A stretch of DNA of 64,000 bases from Lachnospiraceae bacterium (lineage in GTDB: Bacteria; Bacillota; Clostridia; Lachnospirales; Lachnospiraceae): contig SVEI01000002.1 in assembly GCA_015057445.1 (NCBI GenBank), positions 40,905-104,904 of the forward strand, written 5' to 3'. Positions 9,432 through 19,766 of this stretch are shown here, piece after piece. Below the pieces are notes generated by a model. It was given only the letters and a program-made list of their open reading frames with translations. It did not search any database and was not told the DNA's origin. The stretch's first letter is position 1. The number at the start of each line of letters is the position of its first letter. A program made the position numbers and the translations under genes.

Positions 9432-10931
9432 ATGAAATTATTACAGTTGATTGAAGGTCTTACGTATGAGGTACTTCAAGGAAATCTAGATATAGAAATT
9501 AATAACATTCACAACGACTCTAGAAATGTTGGTACGGGAGATTTGTTTTTCTGTATAACAGGTGCGGTGTCGGATGGTCACAGCTATGCCATAGATGTTG
9601 CTAACAAGGGAGCAAAGGTTCTTGTTGTAGAAAAGGAAGTAATTGTTGATGAAAAAGTAACAGTTATTAAGGTGCCAAGCACAAGATATGCTATGGGAAT
9701 TATCAGTTCAAGATTTTATGGAGAACCATCAAAGAAGCTTACTGTTATTGGAATTACAGGAACTAAAGGAAAAACTACAACCACATATATGATTAAGGAG
9801 ATGCTTGCGTCGGCAGGCATAGAAACTGGTCTTATAGGAACCATTGAGATAATTGATGGCAAAAATGTAATTCCAGCCAAGAATACAACTCCAGAATCCA
9901 TAATTTTACACAGACATTTAAAGGATATGGTTGACAATGGAATGAAAGCTGTTGTGATGGAGGTTTCGTCTCAGGGACTAATGCTTGACAGAGTTGCAGG
10001 AGTGGATTTTGATTATGGTATATTTACCAATTTATCCAACGACCACATTGGACCTAATGAGCATTCCAGCTTCGAAGAATACATGATGTGGAAGGCAAAG
10101 CTTTTTACAATGTGCAAGGTTGGAATATTTAACATAGACGATAAACATGCTGTAGATATGCAGGAGAAATGTAACTGCAAAGTAGTTACCTACTCTTTAG
10201 ATAAGGCAGCGGACTACAAAGCTTCTGGTCTTAAACTATATAGTCAGGATGGAGTACTTGGAATAGAGTATCAACTTTCAGGAAAAATTCAGGATAACAT
10301 AGTGGTTGATATGCCAGGGGAGTTTACAGTTCATAATTCCCTAGCTGCCATAGCGGTGGCTGATCTTATGGGAGTTCCTGTGGATAGAATTAAGAACATA
10401 TTAGAAAGCATAAAAGTTAGAGGTCGAGTTGAACTAATACCTATATCAGATAAGTTTACAATCCTTATTGATTATGCTCACAATGCTATGGCCCTAGAAA
10501 GCCTTCTAACTGCTATAAAAGCATATAAACCCAAAAGATTAGTTTCACTATTTGGTTGTGGTGGAAACAGATCTAAGGATAGACGTTATGAGATGGGAGA
10601 AGTATCTGGTAATATGGCTGATTTTACTATTATAACCAGCGATAATCCTAGATTCGAGGAACCGTTAGATATTATGGAAGATATAAAAATTGGAATTGGA
10701 AAGACTGAAGGCCAGTATATTTCCATAGTTGATAGAAAAGAAGCTATACGTTACAGTATAATGCATGCAGAGGAAGAAGATGTAATTGTATTAGCTGGAA
10801 AAGGACATGAGGATTATCAGGAAATATGTGGTGTTAAGCACCACATGGATGAAAGAGATTTGATTAGAGAGATTTTGGAGGAAGAGGATGTCACAAAAAT
10901 ATGCGGATATAATAATAGATATTTCGCATGA
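9432..10931 (+). CDS. murE: UDP-N-acetylmuramoyl-tripeptide synthetase MurE
   Basis: ITGTKGKTTTTYMI, NLSNDHIGPNEHSS, DNPRFEEP motifs; start chosen at MKLLQLIEGL. Confidence 0.95.
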   Translation: MKLLQLIEGLTYEVLQGNLDIEINNIHNDSRNVGTGDLFFCITGAVSDGHSYAIDVANKGAKVLVVEKEVIVDEKVTVIKVPSTRYAMGIISSRFYGEPSKKLTVIGITGTKGKTTTTYMIKEMLASAGIETGLIGTIEIIDGKNVIPAKNTTPESIILHRHLKDMVDNGMKAVVMEVSSQGLMLDRVAGVDFDYGIFTNLSNDHIGPNEHSSFEEYMMWKAKLFTMCKVGIFNIDDKHAVDMQEKCNCKVVTYSLDKAADYKASGLKLYSQDGVLGIEYQLSGKIQDNIVVDMPGEFTVHNSLAAIAVADLMGVPVDRIKNILESIKVRGRVELIPISDKFTILIDYAHNAMALESLLTAIKAYKPKRLVSLFGCGGNRSKDRRYEMGEVSGNMADFTIITSDNPRFEEPLDIMEDIKIGIGKTEGQYISIVDRKEAIRYSIMHAEEEDVIVLAGKGHEDYQEICGVKHHMDERDLIREILEEEDVTKICGYNNRYFA

Positions 10932-12897
10932 AGCTGTAGATAGAACCTTTCAGTATATTATTCCCGAAGAGCTTCAGGGTAGTATTGAGATAGGACAGCA
11001 AGTTTTGGTACCATTTGGAAATGGCAAGACAGAGCGAAAGGGATATGTGATAAATATTACAGATAAGCCTTCTTATGATGTTGATAAATTAAAATCCATA
11101 GGATGTATTCCCGATAAAAGTCTTGCTCTAGAGGGGAAAATGATTAAGCTTGCTGCTTGGATGAAGGAAAAGTATGGTTCTACTATGATTAATGCTCTTA
11201 AGACTGTTATGCCTGTCAAAGAAAAGGTCAGACAGGTGGCAATTAAAAGTCAGGAAGTGGAGTATGTTATAGAGAAGGGACCTGTGGAAGAGTTAAGCTA
11301 TGAACAGAAAAGCTTGGTAGATGAATTTGTCAAGGATTATAATACTGGGATATTAAGGACCTATTTACTTAGAGGGATTACTGGAAGTGGCAAGACAGAA
11401 GTATATATAGAGTGTATAAAAAATGTTATTAGTCAGGGGAAACAGGCAATTGTTTTAGTTCCTGAGATTGCACTCACATATCAAAATGTAGCAAGGTTTA
11501 AACAACATTTTGGAGAACGGGTGGCAATTATTAATTCCAAGCAAAGTAAGGGTGAAAAATATAGAGAGTTTATGCGTGCCAATCAACAGTCAGTGGACGT
11601 TGTCATAGGACCTAGATCTGCACTATTTGCACCTTGTAAGAACCTAGGATTGATAGTTATAGATGAAGAGCATGATAATGCGTATAAAAGTGAGCAAACT
11701 CCGTGTTATCATGCCAGAGAGACTGCTATAGAAAGAGGAAGGCTAGAGGGAGCTAGTGTTATACTTGGTTCGGCTACACCAACCATAGAAAGCTACTGTA
11801 TGGCAAAGCTTGGAACGTACCGATTGTGGGAACTTAAAGAAAGACCTAAGGGTGCAGAACTATCGAAAGTTTCTGTGGTGGATATGCGTCAGGAACTAAG
11901 ATTAGGGAATCGTAGTATAATCAGTAAAGAGCTTCATGATTTAATTGAGGATAGATTAAGTAAGAAAGAACAGATAATGCTGTTTTTGAATAGACGAGGA
12001 TATAACACTTTTGTTTCTTGTCGAGAGTGTGGAGAAGTAATTAAGTGCCCCAAATGTGATGTATCATTATCACTTCACAATAATGGATTTATGATGTGCC
12101 ACTATTGTGGATATATAGAAAGACATCCCAAGGAGTGTCCTAAATGCAAGTCTAAGCTTATTGGAGGATTTGGAACAGGAACTGAAAAGGTGGAGGAAGA
12201 AATTAACAAATTATTTCCTGCGGCAAAAACCCTTAGGATGGATAAAGATACAACTACAAAGAAGGGGGCTTATAGCAAGATTTTGACTGATTTCTTGAAT
12301 CATAAGGCAGATATTCTTGTAGGTACCCAGATGATAGTCAAAGGTCACGACTTTTCTAATGTGACCTTGGTTGGTGTTATTCTTGCAGATATGTCCTTGT
12401 TTGCAAATGATTATCGCTCAGGTGAGATAACATTTGATCTTCTTACCCAGGCTGCCGGAAGAGCAGGTAGAAGCGAAAAATCAGGTCAAGTGCTTATCCA
12501 GACCTACCAGCCGGAGCATTATGCTATAATGTCTGCGGCCAAGCAGGATTATGAGGGATTTTATGATATGGAGATGTCATATAGACGATTACTTAGATAT
12601 CCACCAGTGTATAACATGATGGTAATTCTGATGGAATCAGAAAATGAAAACAAGCTAATTGCAGCATCAAAGGGGATATTTAAAGAACTATCTGAACTGG
12701 CTAAAGGCATGGATAATACTAGAGCCATAGGACCAAGCGATGCTACCATCTCTAAGATTAATAATGTATATAGAAAACTTATATATATTAAATCATCTGA
12801 TGAATATGAGCTAAAAAAAATGATGGATAAAATAGAAGAATACAATATAGAGAATATAAATATAACATTGGATGTTAATCCAGTTAAGATGTATTAA
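10888..12897 (+). CDS. priA: Primosomal protein N' (replication restart helicase)
   Basis: GITGSGKTEVY, DEEHDNAYKSEQTPCYHARE, zinc-binding Cys pairs CRECGEVIKCPKCDVSL...CHYCGY. Confidence 0.96.
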   Translation: MSQKYADIIIDISHEAVDRTFQYIIPEELQGSIEIGQQVLVPFGNGKTERKGYVINITDKPSYDVDKLKSIGCIPDKSLALEGKMIKLAAWMKEKYGSTMINALKTVMPVKEKVRQVAIKSQEVEYVIEKGPVEELSYEQKSLVDEFVKDYNTGILRTYLLRGITGSGKTEVYIECIKNVISQGKQAIVLVPEIALTYQNVARFKQHFGERVAIINSKQSKGEKYREFMRANQQSVDVVIGPRSALFAPCKNLGLIVIDEEHDNAYKSEQTPCYHARETAIERGRLEGASVILGSATPTIESYCMAKLGTYRLWELKERPKGAELSKVSVVDMRQELRLGNRSIISKELHDLIEDRLSKKEQIMLFLNRRGYNTFVSCRECGEVIKCPKCDVSLSLHNNGFMMCHYCGYIERHPKECPKCKSKLIGGFGTGTEKVEEEINKLFPAAKTLRMDKDTTTKKGAYSKILTDFLNHKADILVGTQMIVKGHDFSNVTLVGVILADMSLFANDYRSGEITFDLLTQAAGRAGRSEKSGQVLIQTYQPEHYAIMSAAKQDYEGFYDMEMSYRRLLRYPPVYNMMVILMESENENKLIAASKGIFKELSELAKGMDNTRAIGPSDATISKINNVYRKLIYIKSSDEYELKKMMDKIEEYNIENINITLDVNPVKMY

Positions 12898-12916
12898 GAG
12901 AAAGGCGGTAACAATT

Positions 12917-13393
12917 ATGGCAATTAGAAATATTAGAGTTGATGGAGATGATATATTAAGAAAAACCTGTAAGCCTGTTACAGAGATGACTCCAAGAATC
13001 CAAACACTAATAGAAGATATGTATGACACTATGTATGAGGCAAATGGTGTAGGACTTGCAGCACCACAGGTTGGAATTCTTAAAAGAATCGTAGTAATAG
13101 ATGTATGTGATGGAGATAGCTACACTCTAATCAATCCTGAAATTATAGAAGAAAGTGGAGTTCAGGAAGGGGATGAAGGATGCCTTAGTCTTCCTGGCTT
13201 AGTAGGAACAGTTGTAAGACCTGATAGAGTTGTATGTAAGGCCCTTGATGAGAATATGAATGAAATTACAGTTGTTGGAGAAGGATTACTTGCAAGAGCT
13301 ATCTGTCATGAGTTGGATCATCTAGATGGTGTTTTGTATAAGGATAGAGTAGTAGATGGTCTTTATGCAGTAGATGCGCCTAAGGAAGACTAA
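12917..13393 (+). CDS. def: Peptide deformylase
   Basis: GVGLAAPQVG, EGCLSLPG, ICHELDHLDGVLY motifs (last is HELDH metal site). Confidence 0.96.
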   Translation: MAIRNIRVDGDDILRKTCKPVTEMTPRIQTLIEDMYDTMYEANGVGLAAPQVGILKRIVVIDVCDGDSYTLINPEIIEESGVQEGDEGCLSLPGLVGTVVRPDRVVCKALDENMNEITVVGEGLLARAICHELDHLDGVLYKDRVVDGLYAVDAPKED

Positions 13394-13405
13394 AGAGGTG
13401 ATTAA

Positions 13406-14338
13406 ATGAAGGTAGTATATATGGGAACACCGGATTTTGCGGTGTATGCTTTAGAATCAATAATAAAAGCAGGACATGACGTGCAGGCAGTAATTACTCA
13501 GCCTGATAAGGCAAAAGGGAGAAGTAAGGCTTTGATACCTACGCCAGTTAAAGCTAAAGCTATGGAATATGATATTCCGGTGTATCAGCCAGAGAAGCTT
13601 AGAGAGGAAGAAAATGTAAAGCTTCTCACAGACATTAATCCAGATATAATTGTGGTTGCAGCCTATGGTCAAATTCTGCCAGAAAGTATTCTTAATATAC
13701 CTAAGTACGGATGTATTAATATTCACGCATCACTACTTCCAAAGTACAGAGGGGCTGCTCCAATAGAGTGGTCTATTATAGATGGGGAAGAGGTAACTGG
13801 AGTAACTACTATGTACATGGAAAAAGGACTTGATACAGGTGATATGATAGAAAAGGTTCAAGTTGCTATAGAGTCAGATGATACAGGAATAACATTACAT
13901 GATAAGTTAGCGGAGGCCGGAGCTAAGCTGATACTATCAACATTAGATAAACTTGAAGCAGGTACAGCAGTGAGAACTAAGCAAAATAATGATGAAAGCT
14001 GTTATGCTTCTATGCTTAGCAAAGAGATGGGCAATATCGATTTTACAAAGTCGGCTGATGAGATTGAGAGATTGATCCGTGGACTTAATCCGTGGCCATG
14101 CGCTTACACAAGAATTGATGGCAAAGGAGTTAAAATATTCAAGGCTCAGGTGTGTCAAGTGGCGGATGGTGCTACTCCGGGAGAGATAGTTGAAGTTACT
14201 AAGAAAACATTTACTATAGCTTGTGGCAAGGATGGACTTATTATAAAGAATCTTCAGCCAGAAGGAAAAAAGCCTATGGATACAGTATCCTACCTTAATG
14301 GAAATAAACTTAATGTGGGAATGATTGCAGGAGAATAA
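13406..14338 (+). CDS. fmt: Methionyl-tRNA formyltransferase
   Basis: NIHASLLPKYRGAAPIEWSII motif; def-fmt order. Confidence 0.97.
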   Translation: MKVVYMGTPDFAVYALESIIKAGHDVQAVITQPDKAKGRSKALIPTPVKAKAMEYDIPVYQPEKLREEENVKLLTDINPDIIVVAAYGQILPESILNIPKYGCINIHASLLPKYRGAAPIEWSIIDGEEVTGVTTMYMEKGLDTGDMIEKVQVAIESDDTGITLHDKLAEAGAKLILSTLDKLEAGTAVRTKQNNDESCYASMLSKEMGNIDFTKSADEIERLIRGLNPWPCAYTRIDGKGVKIFKAQVCQVADGATPGEIVEVTKKTFTIACGKDGLIIKNLQPEGKKPMDTVSYLNGNKLNVGMIAGE

Positions 14339-14339
14339 A

Positions 14340-15626
14340 ATGATTAATACCAGAGACATAGTACTTAATATATTGATGGATATAGAGACTAATAAGACCT
14401 TTTCTAATCAGGCCATATCCAAAGCTTTATCTAAGAACCAGTTTGAAGATAAGCGCGATAGAGCATTTATAACAAGGTTGGCAGAAGGTGTTATGGAGCA
14501 GCTTATTTCCTTGGATTTTATTATCAATCAGTTTTCTAAGACGAAAGTAAAAAAATGCAAGCCTTTGATTAGATGTGTTCTTAGAATGGGAGCGTATCAG
14601 ATTCTTTACATGGAATCAGTACCAGACAGTGCGGCATGTAATGAATCTGTAAAACTTGTTAAAAATCATGGATTTGGAAGCCTATCAGGCTTTGTTAATG
14701 GAGTGCTTAGAAATATTGCTAGGAATAAGGATAATATAGCAGAACCATCAGGAGATAAGAATTCTCCAGAGTATTTGTCGGTAAAGTATTCTATGCCACA
14801 ATGGCTTGTGGAGAAGTTAAGAACAGATTACCCCAAACAGTATATTAAAATAATTGAAGGATGTTTCTGGGATAGAGATACTTCTATAAGAGTAAATACT
14901 ACAAAGATATCTAGAGAACAACTTAAGGATATGCTTCTTGAGTGTGGTATAACAGTAGAGTATGGTAATTATGATGATAAGGCACTTTTGATTAGTGACT
15001 ATGATTTTATCAAGAAAGTACCTGGATACAAGAAAGGGTATTTTACAGTTCAGGATGAAAGCTCAATGTGTGCAATAAGAGCTGCAGGTATAAAACCTGG
15101 AGATTATGTTGTGGATTTGTGTGCGGCTCCTGGCGGGAAAACTACCTGTGCAGCTGAGTATTTAGAGGGACAAGGCCATATTAGTTCTATGGATATATCA
15201 GAAGATAAGTTAGAGCTTATTGAAGAAAATGTGTCAAGGCTGGGTTTTGATAATGTTTCCATAAGTTGCCATGATGCAACACAGACTATAGCGAATTTGA
15301 AAGCAGATGTGGTGATTGCTGACTTGCCATGTTCAGGTCTTGGTATAATTGGTAGAAAAAATGATATAAAATATAGATTAGAACAAAATCAACTAAATGA
15401 CTTGGTGGTGTTACAGCGGCAGATATTAGATAATGCAAAGAATTATGTTAAAGCTGGAGGAACATTACTATATAGTACATGTACAATTAATCCAGATGAG
15501 AATCAAGACAATGTAAAATGGTTCTTGGAAAAATATGGAGAATTCGAACTGATGGAAGAAAAGCTTTTTTTGCAAGGTGTAGATTTGTGTGATGGCTTCT
15601 ACTACGCGGTTCTTAAGAAGAGGTAA
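14340..15626 (+). CDS. rsmB: 16S rRNA (cytosine-C5) methyltransferase RsmB
   Basis: VVDLCAAPGGKTT, ADLPCSGLGI, YSTCTINPDEN motifs. Confidence 0.95.
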   Translation: MINTRDIVLNILMDIETNKTFSNQAISKALSKNQFEDKRDRAFITRLAEGVMEQLISLDFIINQFSKTKVKKCKPLIRCVLRMGAYQILYMESVPDSAACNESVKLVKNHGFGSLSGFVNGVLRNIARNKDNIAEPSGDKNSPEYLSVKYSMPQWLVEKLRTDYPKQYIKIIEGCFWDRDTSIRVNTTKISREQLKDMLLECGITVEYGNYDDKALLISDYDFIKKVPGYKKGYFTVQDESSMCAIRAAGIKPGDYVVDLCAAPGGKTTCAAEYLEGQGHISSMDISEDKLELIEENVSRLGFDNVSISCHDATQTIANLKADVVIADLPCSGLGIIGRKNDIKYRLEQNQLNDLVVLQRQILDNAKNYVKAGGTLLYSTCTINPDENQDNVKWFLEKYGEFELMEEKLFLQGVDLCDGFYYAVLKKR

Positions 15627-15627
15627 G

Positions 15628-16695
15628 ATGAATATTATGGATATTAAGTCAATGTATTTAACTGAATTAGAGGCTTTTTTGAAGGAAAAGGGGTACCCTG
15701 CCTTTAGAGCGAAACAACTGTATCAGTGGCTACACGAAAAGCACGTGGCATCTCTTGATGATATGACTAATATCCCTAAGAATCTTAAAGAAGACATCAA
15801 AGAGGCAGGATTTGTTACTATTGAGGAAGAGACCAGACAGGAATCTGCAAAGGATGGAACTATCAAATTCTTATATAGAATGCAAGATGGACAGATGATA
15901 GAAACTGTATTTATGAAGTATAGCTATGGTAACTCTATTTGTATCTCATCTCAGGCTGGATGTAGAATGGGGTGCAAGTTCTGTGCATCAACTATAGGCG
16001 GTTTAATTAGAAATCTTACTGTGTCTGAGATGTTAGAACAAATTTATATGACTATGCGTCTTACGGGAGAAAGGATTTCTAATATTGTTGTTATGGGAAC
16101 TGGAGAACCGCTAGATAACTATGACAACCTAATTAGATTTATAAGAATAATATCTGATGAGAAGGGCTACAACATAAGTCAGAGAAATATTACAGTGTCT
16201 AGTTGCGGAATAGTACCAAACATTAAGAAGCTTGCAGATGAGGATTTGACCATAACATTTGCACTGTCGTTACATGGAACAACAGATGATGAGAGAAAAG
16301 AACTTATGCCTATAGCCCATCAATATTCCCTTAAGGAAACTATAGATTGTTGTAAGGAGTATTTTCATAAGACTGGTAGAAGACTTACTTTCGAATATAG
16401 CTTGGTTAAAGGTAAGAATGATACACCGGAACATGCTCTAAGACTAGCAAAACTTTTGAAAGGTATTAATTGCCATGTCAATTTAATACCCGTAAACCCT
16501 ATAAGTGAACGTGATTTTAGGCCAGGAGACAAGGCTTCTATTGAAAAATTCAAATTAATACTTGAAAAAAATTCAATTAATGGTACTATTAGAAGGAGTG
16601 TGGGTAGCGATATAGACGCAGCCTGCGGACAGTTAAGAAGGAAACATAGGATTAACAGTCAGGAGGAAACTGATGCAGTCGAGTGGAATAACTGA
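15628..16695 (+). CDS. rlmN: 23S rRNA/tRNA adenine-C2 methyltransferase RlmN (radical SAM)
   Basis: GCRMGCKFCAST radical SAM CxxxCxxC, VVMGTGEPLDNYDN. Confidence 0.96.
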   Translation: MNIMDIKSMYLTELEAFLKEKGYPAFRAKQLYQWLHEKHVASLDDMTNIPKNLKEDIKEAGFVTIEEETRQESAKDGTIKFLYRMQDGQMIETVFMKYSYGNSICISSQAGCRMGCKFCASTIGGLIRNLTVSEMLEQIYMTMRLTGERISNIVVMGTGEPLDNYDNLIRFIRIISDEKGYNISQRNITVSSCGIVPNIKKLADEDLTITFALSLHGTTDDERKELMPIAHQYSLKETIDCCKEYFHKTGRRLTFEYSLVKGKNDTPEHALRLAKLLKGINCHVNLIPVNPISERDFRPGDKASIEKFKLILEKNSINGTIRRSVGSDIDAACGQLRRKHRINSQEETDAVEWNN

Positions 16696-17392
16696 TACTG
16701 GTTCTAAACGTAAGAATAACCAGGATAGTATATTTTTCAGTGATGAGCCAGTGGGAAGTCTTCCTAATTTGTACATTGTTGCAGATGGTATGGGAGGGCA
16801 TAGAGCAGGAGATAAGGCATCGAGAATGGCCATTGATATAACTGTGGAATTTATTAAGAAGTCAACTTTGGAGAATCCCATAGCTATACTGAAACGTGCT
16901 ATGATATATGCGAACAATGAAATATATAAGTCTGCTAATAAGGATCCAGACCTAAGTGGAATGGGAACTACTATGGTGGCAGCAGTTGCTCTTGAAGATA
17001 AGTTATACGTTGCTAATGTTGGCGACAGTAGACTTTACGTAGTTAATAATGACATCAGACAGATTACTATGGATCATTCCCTTGTGGAGGAGATGATTCG
17101 TAGTGGTGAGCTAGAGCGAAAGAAAGGAAGGAACCATCCCGAGAAGAATATCATAACTAAGGCTATGGGTTCAAAGGATGAGGTTGTGCCAGACTTTTTT
17201 GAGATAGATATGGATCCGGATGACAAGTACATACTATGTTCAGATGGATTATCCAACATGGTGGAAGACGATGAGATAAGAGATATAGTAGTGGATTACA
17301 AAGATATAAAAGATGCTACTAGAGCATTGGTGGATAGAGCCAATTATTATGGTGGTTCTGACAATATATCAGTAGTAATAGTTTCCAGATAA
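16673..17392 (+). CDS. stp: PP2C-family serine/threonine phosphatase
   Basis: DTGSKRKNNQDS, VADGMGGH, GDSRLYV, CSDGLSNM motifs; adjacent to PASTA kinase. Confidence 0.94.
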   Translation: MQSSGITDTGSKRKNNQDSIFFSDEPVGSLPNLYIVADGMGGHRAGDKASRMAIDITVEFIKKSTLENPIAILKRAMIYANNEIYKSANKDPDLSGMGTTMVAAVALEDKLYVANVGDSRLYVVNNDIRQITMDHSLVEEMIRSGELERKKGRNHPEKNIITKAMGSKDEVVPDFFEIDMDPDDKYILCSDGLSNMVEDDEIRDIVVDYKDIKDATRALVDRANYYGGSDNISVVIVSR

Positions 17393-17444
17393 AATACTTT
17401 TCCGATAAGTTTTGTCGGTGTATATAACAGAAAGGGTTGAAGTT

Positions 17445-19763
17445 ATGTTAAAACCAGGAATGATACTTTGCGATAGATATGAGATACTGGAAGTAGTTGG
17501 CGCTGGTGGTATGTCTATTGTGTATAAGGCAAGATGTCATAGACTTAATAGAAATGTTGCAATTAAGGTACTTAAGCCTGAATTCAGCAGAGACCAGAAT
17601 TTTGTTACCAAGTTCAGAGTAGAAGCACAAGCTTCTGCAGGACTTGCACATCCTAATATTGTAAATGTATATGATGTATACGATGATGAGGGCGTATATT
17701 TTATTGTTATGGAGTTGGTTGAGGGTATTACCTTAAAGGATTACATTGCAGAGAATGGACGTCTTACTATGGATAGAGCCATAGATTTTGCTATCCAGAT
17801 AGCATCTGGTCTTGAGGCAGCTCATGAGAGCCATGTAATTCACAGAGATATTAAACCACAGAATATTATTGTTTCGAAGAATGGTAATCTTAAGGTTACT
17901 GACTTTGGTATTGCAAAAGCAGCATCATCTAACACACTCACTTCTGGAGCCATGGGATCAGTACATTATATTTCCCCAGAACAGGCTCGTGGTGGGTATA
18001 GTGATGAGAGAAGTGATATCTATTCTCTTGGTATAACTATGTATGAAATGGTTACAGGCAGAGTGCCTTTCGAGGGTGATAATAATGTGTCTGTTGCACT
18101 TATGCATATTCAGAGTGATATGATACCACCAAGACAGTATTATCCTGATATATATTCAAGTTTTGAGAAGGTTATTCTTAAGGCAACTCAGAAGAAACCA
18201 GAGAGAAGATACCTTACTGCAAGTGCCCTTATTGCAGATTTAAAGAGAGTACAGAATAATCCGAATATAGATATAGTGGTAGCACCAACCTCTATTACAA
18301 ACAGCCCTACACAAGAGTGGAGTAAAGAAGATGTTCAAGCTATAAGGGCTGGTGTTAATGGTTCGACACAGGGGGCTATGAATGGTGTAGTGAATGGTGC
18401 TATGGCAGGTGCTGCCTATGGTGCAATGAATGGTTATGCTAATCAGTATGGTAATGGTCAGTTAGACACATTCAACCAACCATTCCAAAATGAAATGGGA
18501 GAGATGCAACCAATTGGTGGGATTACTCCTATTACTGCGGATCATGGAAGAATTAATCAGATTATGAATGATAATTCTATGGAAGAGGCTTATGAGCTTA
18601 CGGAGGAAGAAAAAGCTCCTATAATCCAAAATATCAAGAAAATTCAGGATTATGAGGATGAAATAGAAGATGATGATGACGATGATGATGGATTGCAGAA
18701 GGCGGTTGTAATAGGTGGTGTCCTTGCAGCTGTTGTTGTAGCTATTATTGTTATGATATTTGTTGGTAATTTCTTAGGATGGTTTAATTTTGGTGATAAG
18801 GGTAAGAAAACTACAGAAGATCCAAAAGCTTCTACTGAGGAGAAAGTAGAAGATATTGTAATGATTGATGTTACTGGTGTTACTCAGGAGGCAGCTATAA
18901 AGATGCTTAAGAATGAGGGCTTCAAGGAAGAGAATATCCTAATTGAGATGGTAACTGATGATGAGGCCCAGGAAGGATATGTAGTAGAGCAAAGCTTTAA
19001 AGAAGGAACTCCAGTACCTTCTAACGCAAAGATTACCCTTAGAGTAAGCGCAGGTGCTGAGGAAGCTATAGTTCCTGATGTAACAGGATATACAGATGCA
19101 CAGGCTTGTACAGTTATTACAGAGGCAGGATTTGAGTATGCGCATGCTTATGAGTATAGTGATGAAGTAGAGAAGGATTATGTTATCTCTACAACTCCAG
19201 CTGCTAATTCAACTGCTCCTAAGGGATCAAAGGTTGTTATAACAGTAAGTAATGGTTCAGAAAAGAAAGAAACAGTAGTTCCTAATATTTACGGACTTTC
19301 TAAAGAAGATGCGATGACATCTATAGAGGCAGCAAAGCTTAAAGTGGGAAATGTAACTGAGGAACATCATGAGACAATTCCTGCAGGTCAGGTAATAAGC
19401 CAAAGTCCAGCAGCAAACAGCCCTATCGAGGAGGGTCAGTCAGTTGATTTTGTTGTAAGTAAGGGTCCAGAGGAGAAAAAGGTGACTTATACTGCAAATA
19501 TTGCAGGTACAATAACTTGTAATGATCCTGCATTAGATGGAACAGCAGTAACAGTTCAGGTTCTCTTTAATGGATCACCGGTTTTCTCTCAGGATGTAAC
19601 AGTTACCTCAGGTAACACATATAATATTAGCGCTACAGTTCCTGGTCTTGAAGCAGAGGGTGGTTCAGCAGATTTTGCAATGGTTGATGGTACAGGTGCT
19701 AGTGTGACAGGCTCTTTCACCAAGGGTGCGATAAATATTTCATACACAAAGGTTGAAGAGTAG
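17445..19763 (+). CDS. prkC: PASTA-domain Ser/Thr kinase (PrkC/Stk1 family)
   Basis: HRDIKPQNIIV, DFGIAKA kinase motifs; TM after poly-Asp tract; three PASTA-like repeats (VPDVTG.., VPNIYG..). Confidence 0.95.
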   Translation: MLKPGMILCDRYEILEVVGAGGMSIVYKARCHRLNRNVAIKVLKPEFSRDQNFVTKFRVEAQASAGLAHPNIVNVYDVYDDEGVYFIVMELVEGITLKDYIAENGRLTMDRAIDFAIQIASGLEAAHESHVIHRDIKPQNIIVSKNGNLKVTDFGIAKAASSNTLTSGAMGSVHYISPEQARGGYSDERSDIYSLGITMYEMVTGRVPFEGDNNVSVALMHIQSDMIPPRQYYPDIYSSFEKVILKATQKKPERRYLTASALIADLKRVQNNPNIDIVVAPTSITNSPTQEWSKEDVQAIRAGVNGSTQGAMNGVVNGAMAGAAYGAMNGYANQYGNGQLDTFNQPFQNEMGEMQPIGGITPITADHGRINQIMNDNSMEEAYELTEEEKAPIIQNIKKIQDYEDEIEDDDDDDDGLQKAVVIGGVLAAVVVAIIVMIFVGNFLGWFNFGDKGKKTTEDPKASTEEKVEDIVMIDVTGVTQEAAIKMLKNEGFKEENILIEMVTDDEAQEGYVVEQSFKEGTPVPSNAKITLRVSAGAEEAIVPDVTGYTDAQACTVITEAGFEYAHAYEYSDEVEKDYVISTTPAANSTAPKGSKVVITVSNGSEKKETVVPNIYGLSKEDAMTSIEAAKLKVGNVTEEHHETIPAGQVISQSPAANSPIEEGQSVDFVVSKGPEEKKVTYTANIAGTITCNDPALDGTAVTVQVLFNGSPVFSQDVTVTSGNTYNISATVPGLEAEGGSADFAMVDGTGASVTGSFTKGAINISYTKVEE

Positions 19764-19766
19764 TTT

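Noticed and set aside
12797-12830. A8 homopolymer in priA as programmed frameshift site
   Set aside because: The main frame is intact through the end of priA and no overlapping downstream frame product is plausible.
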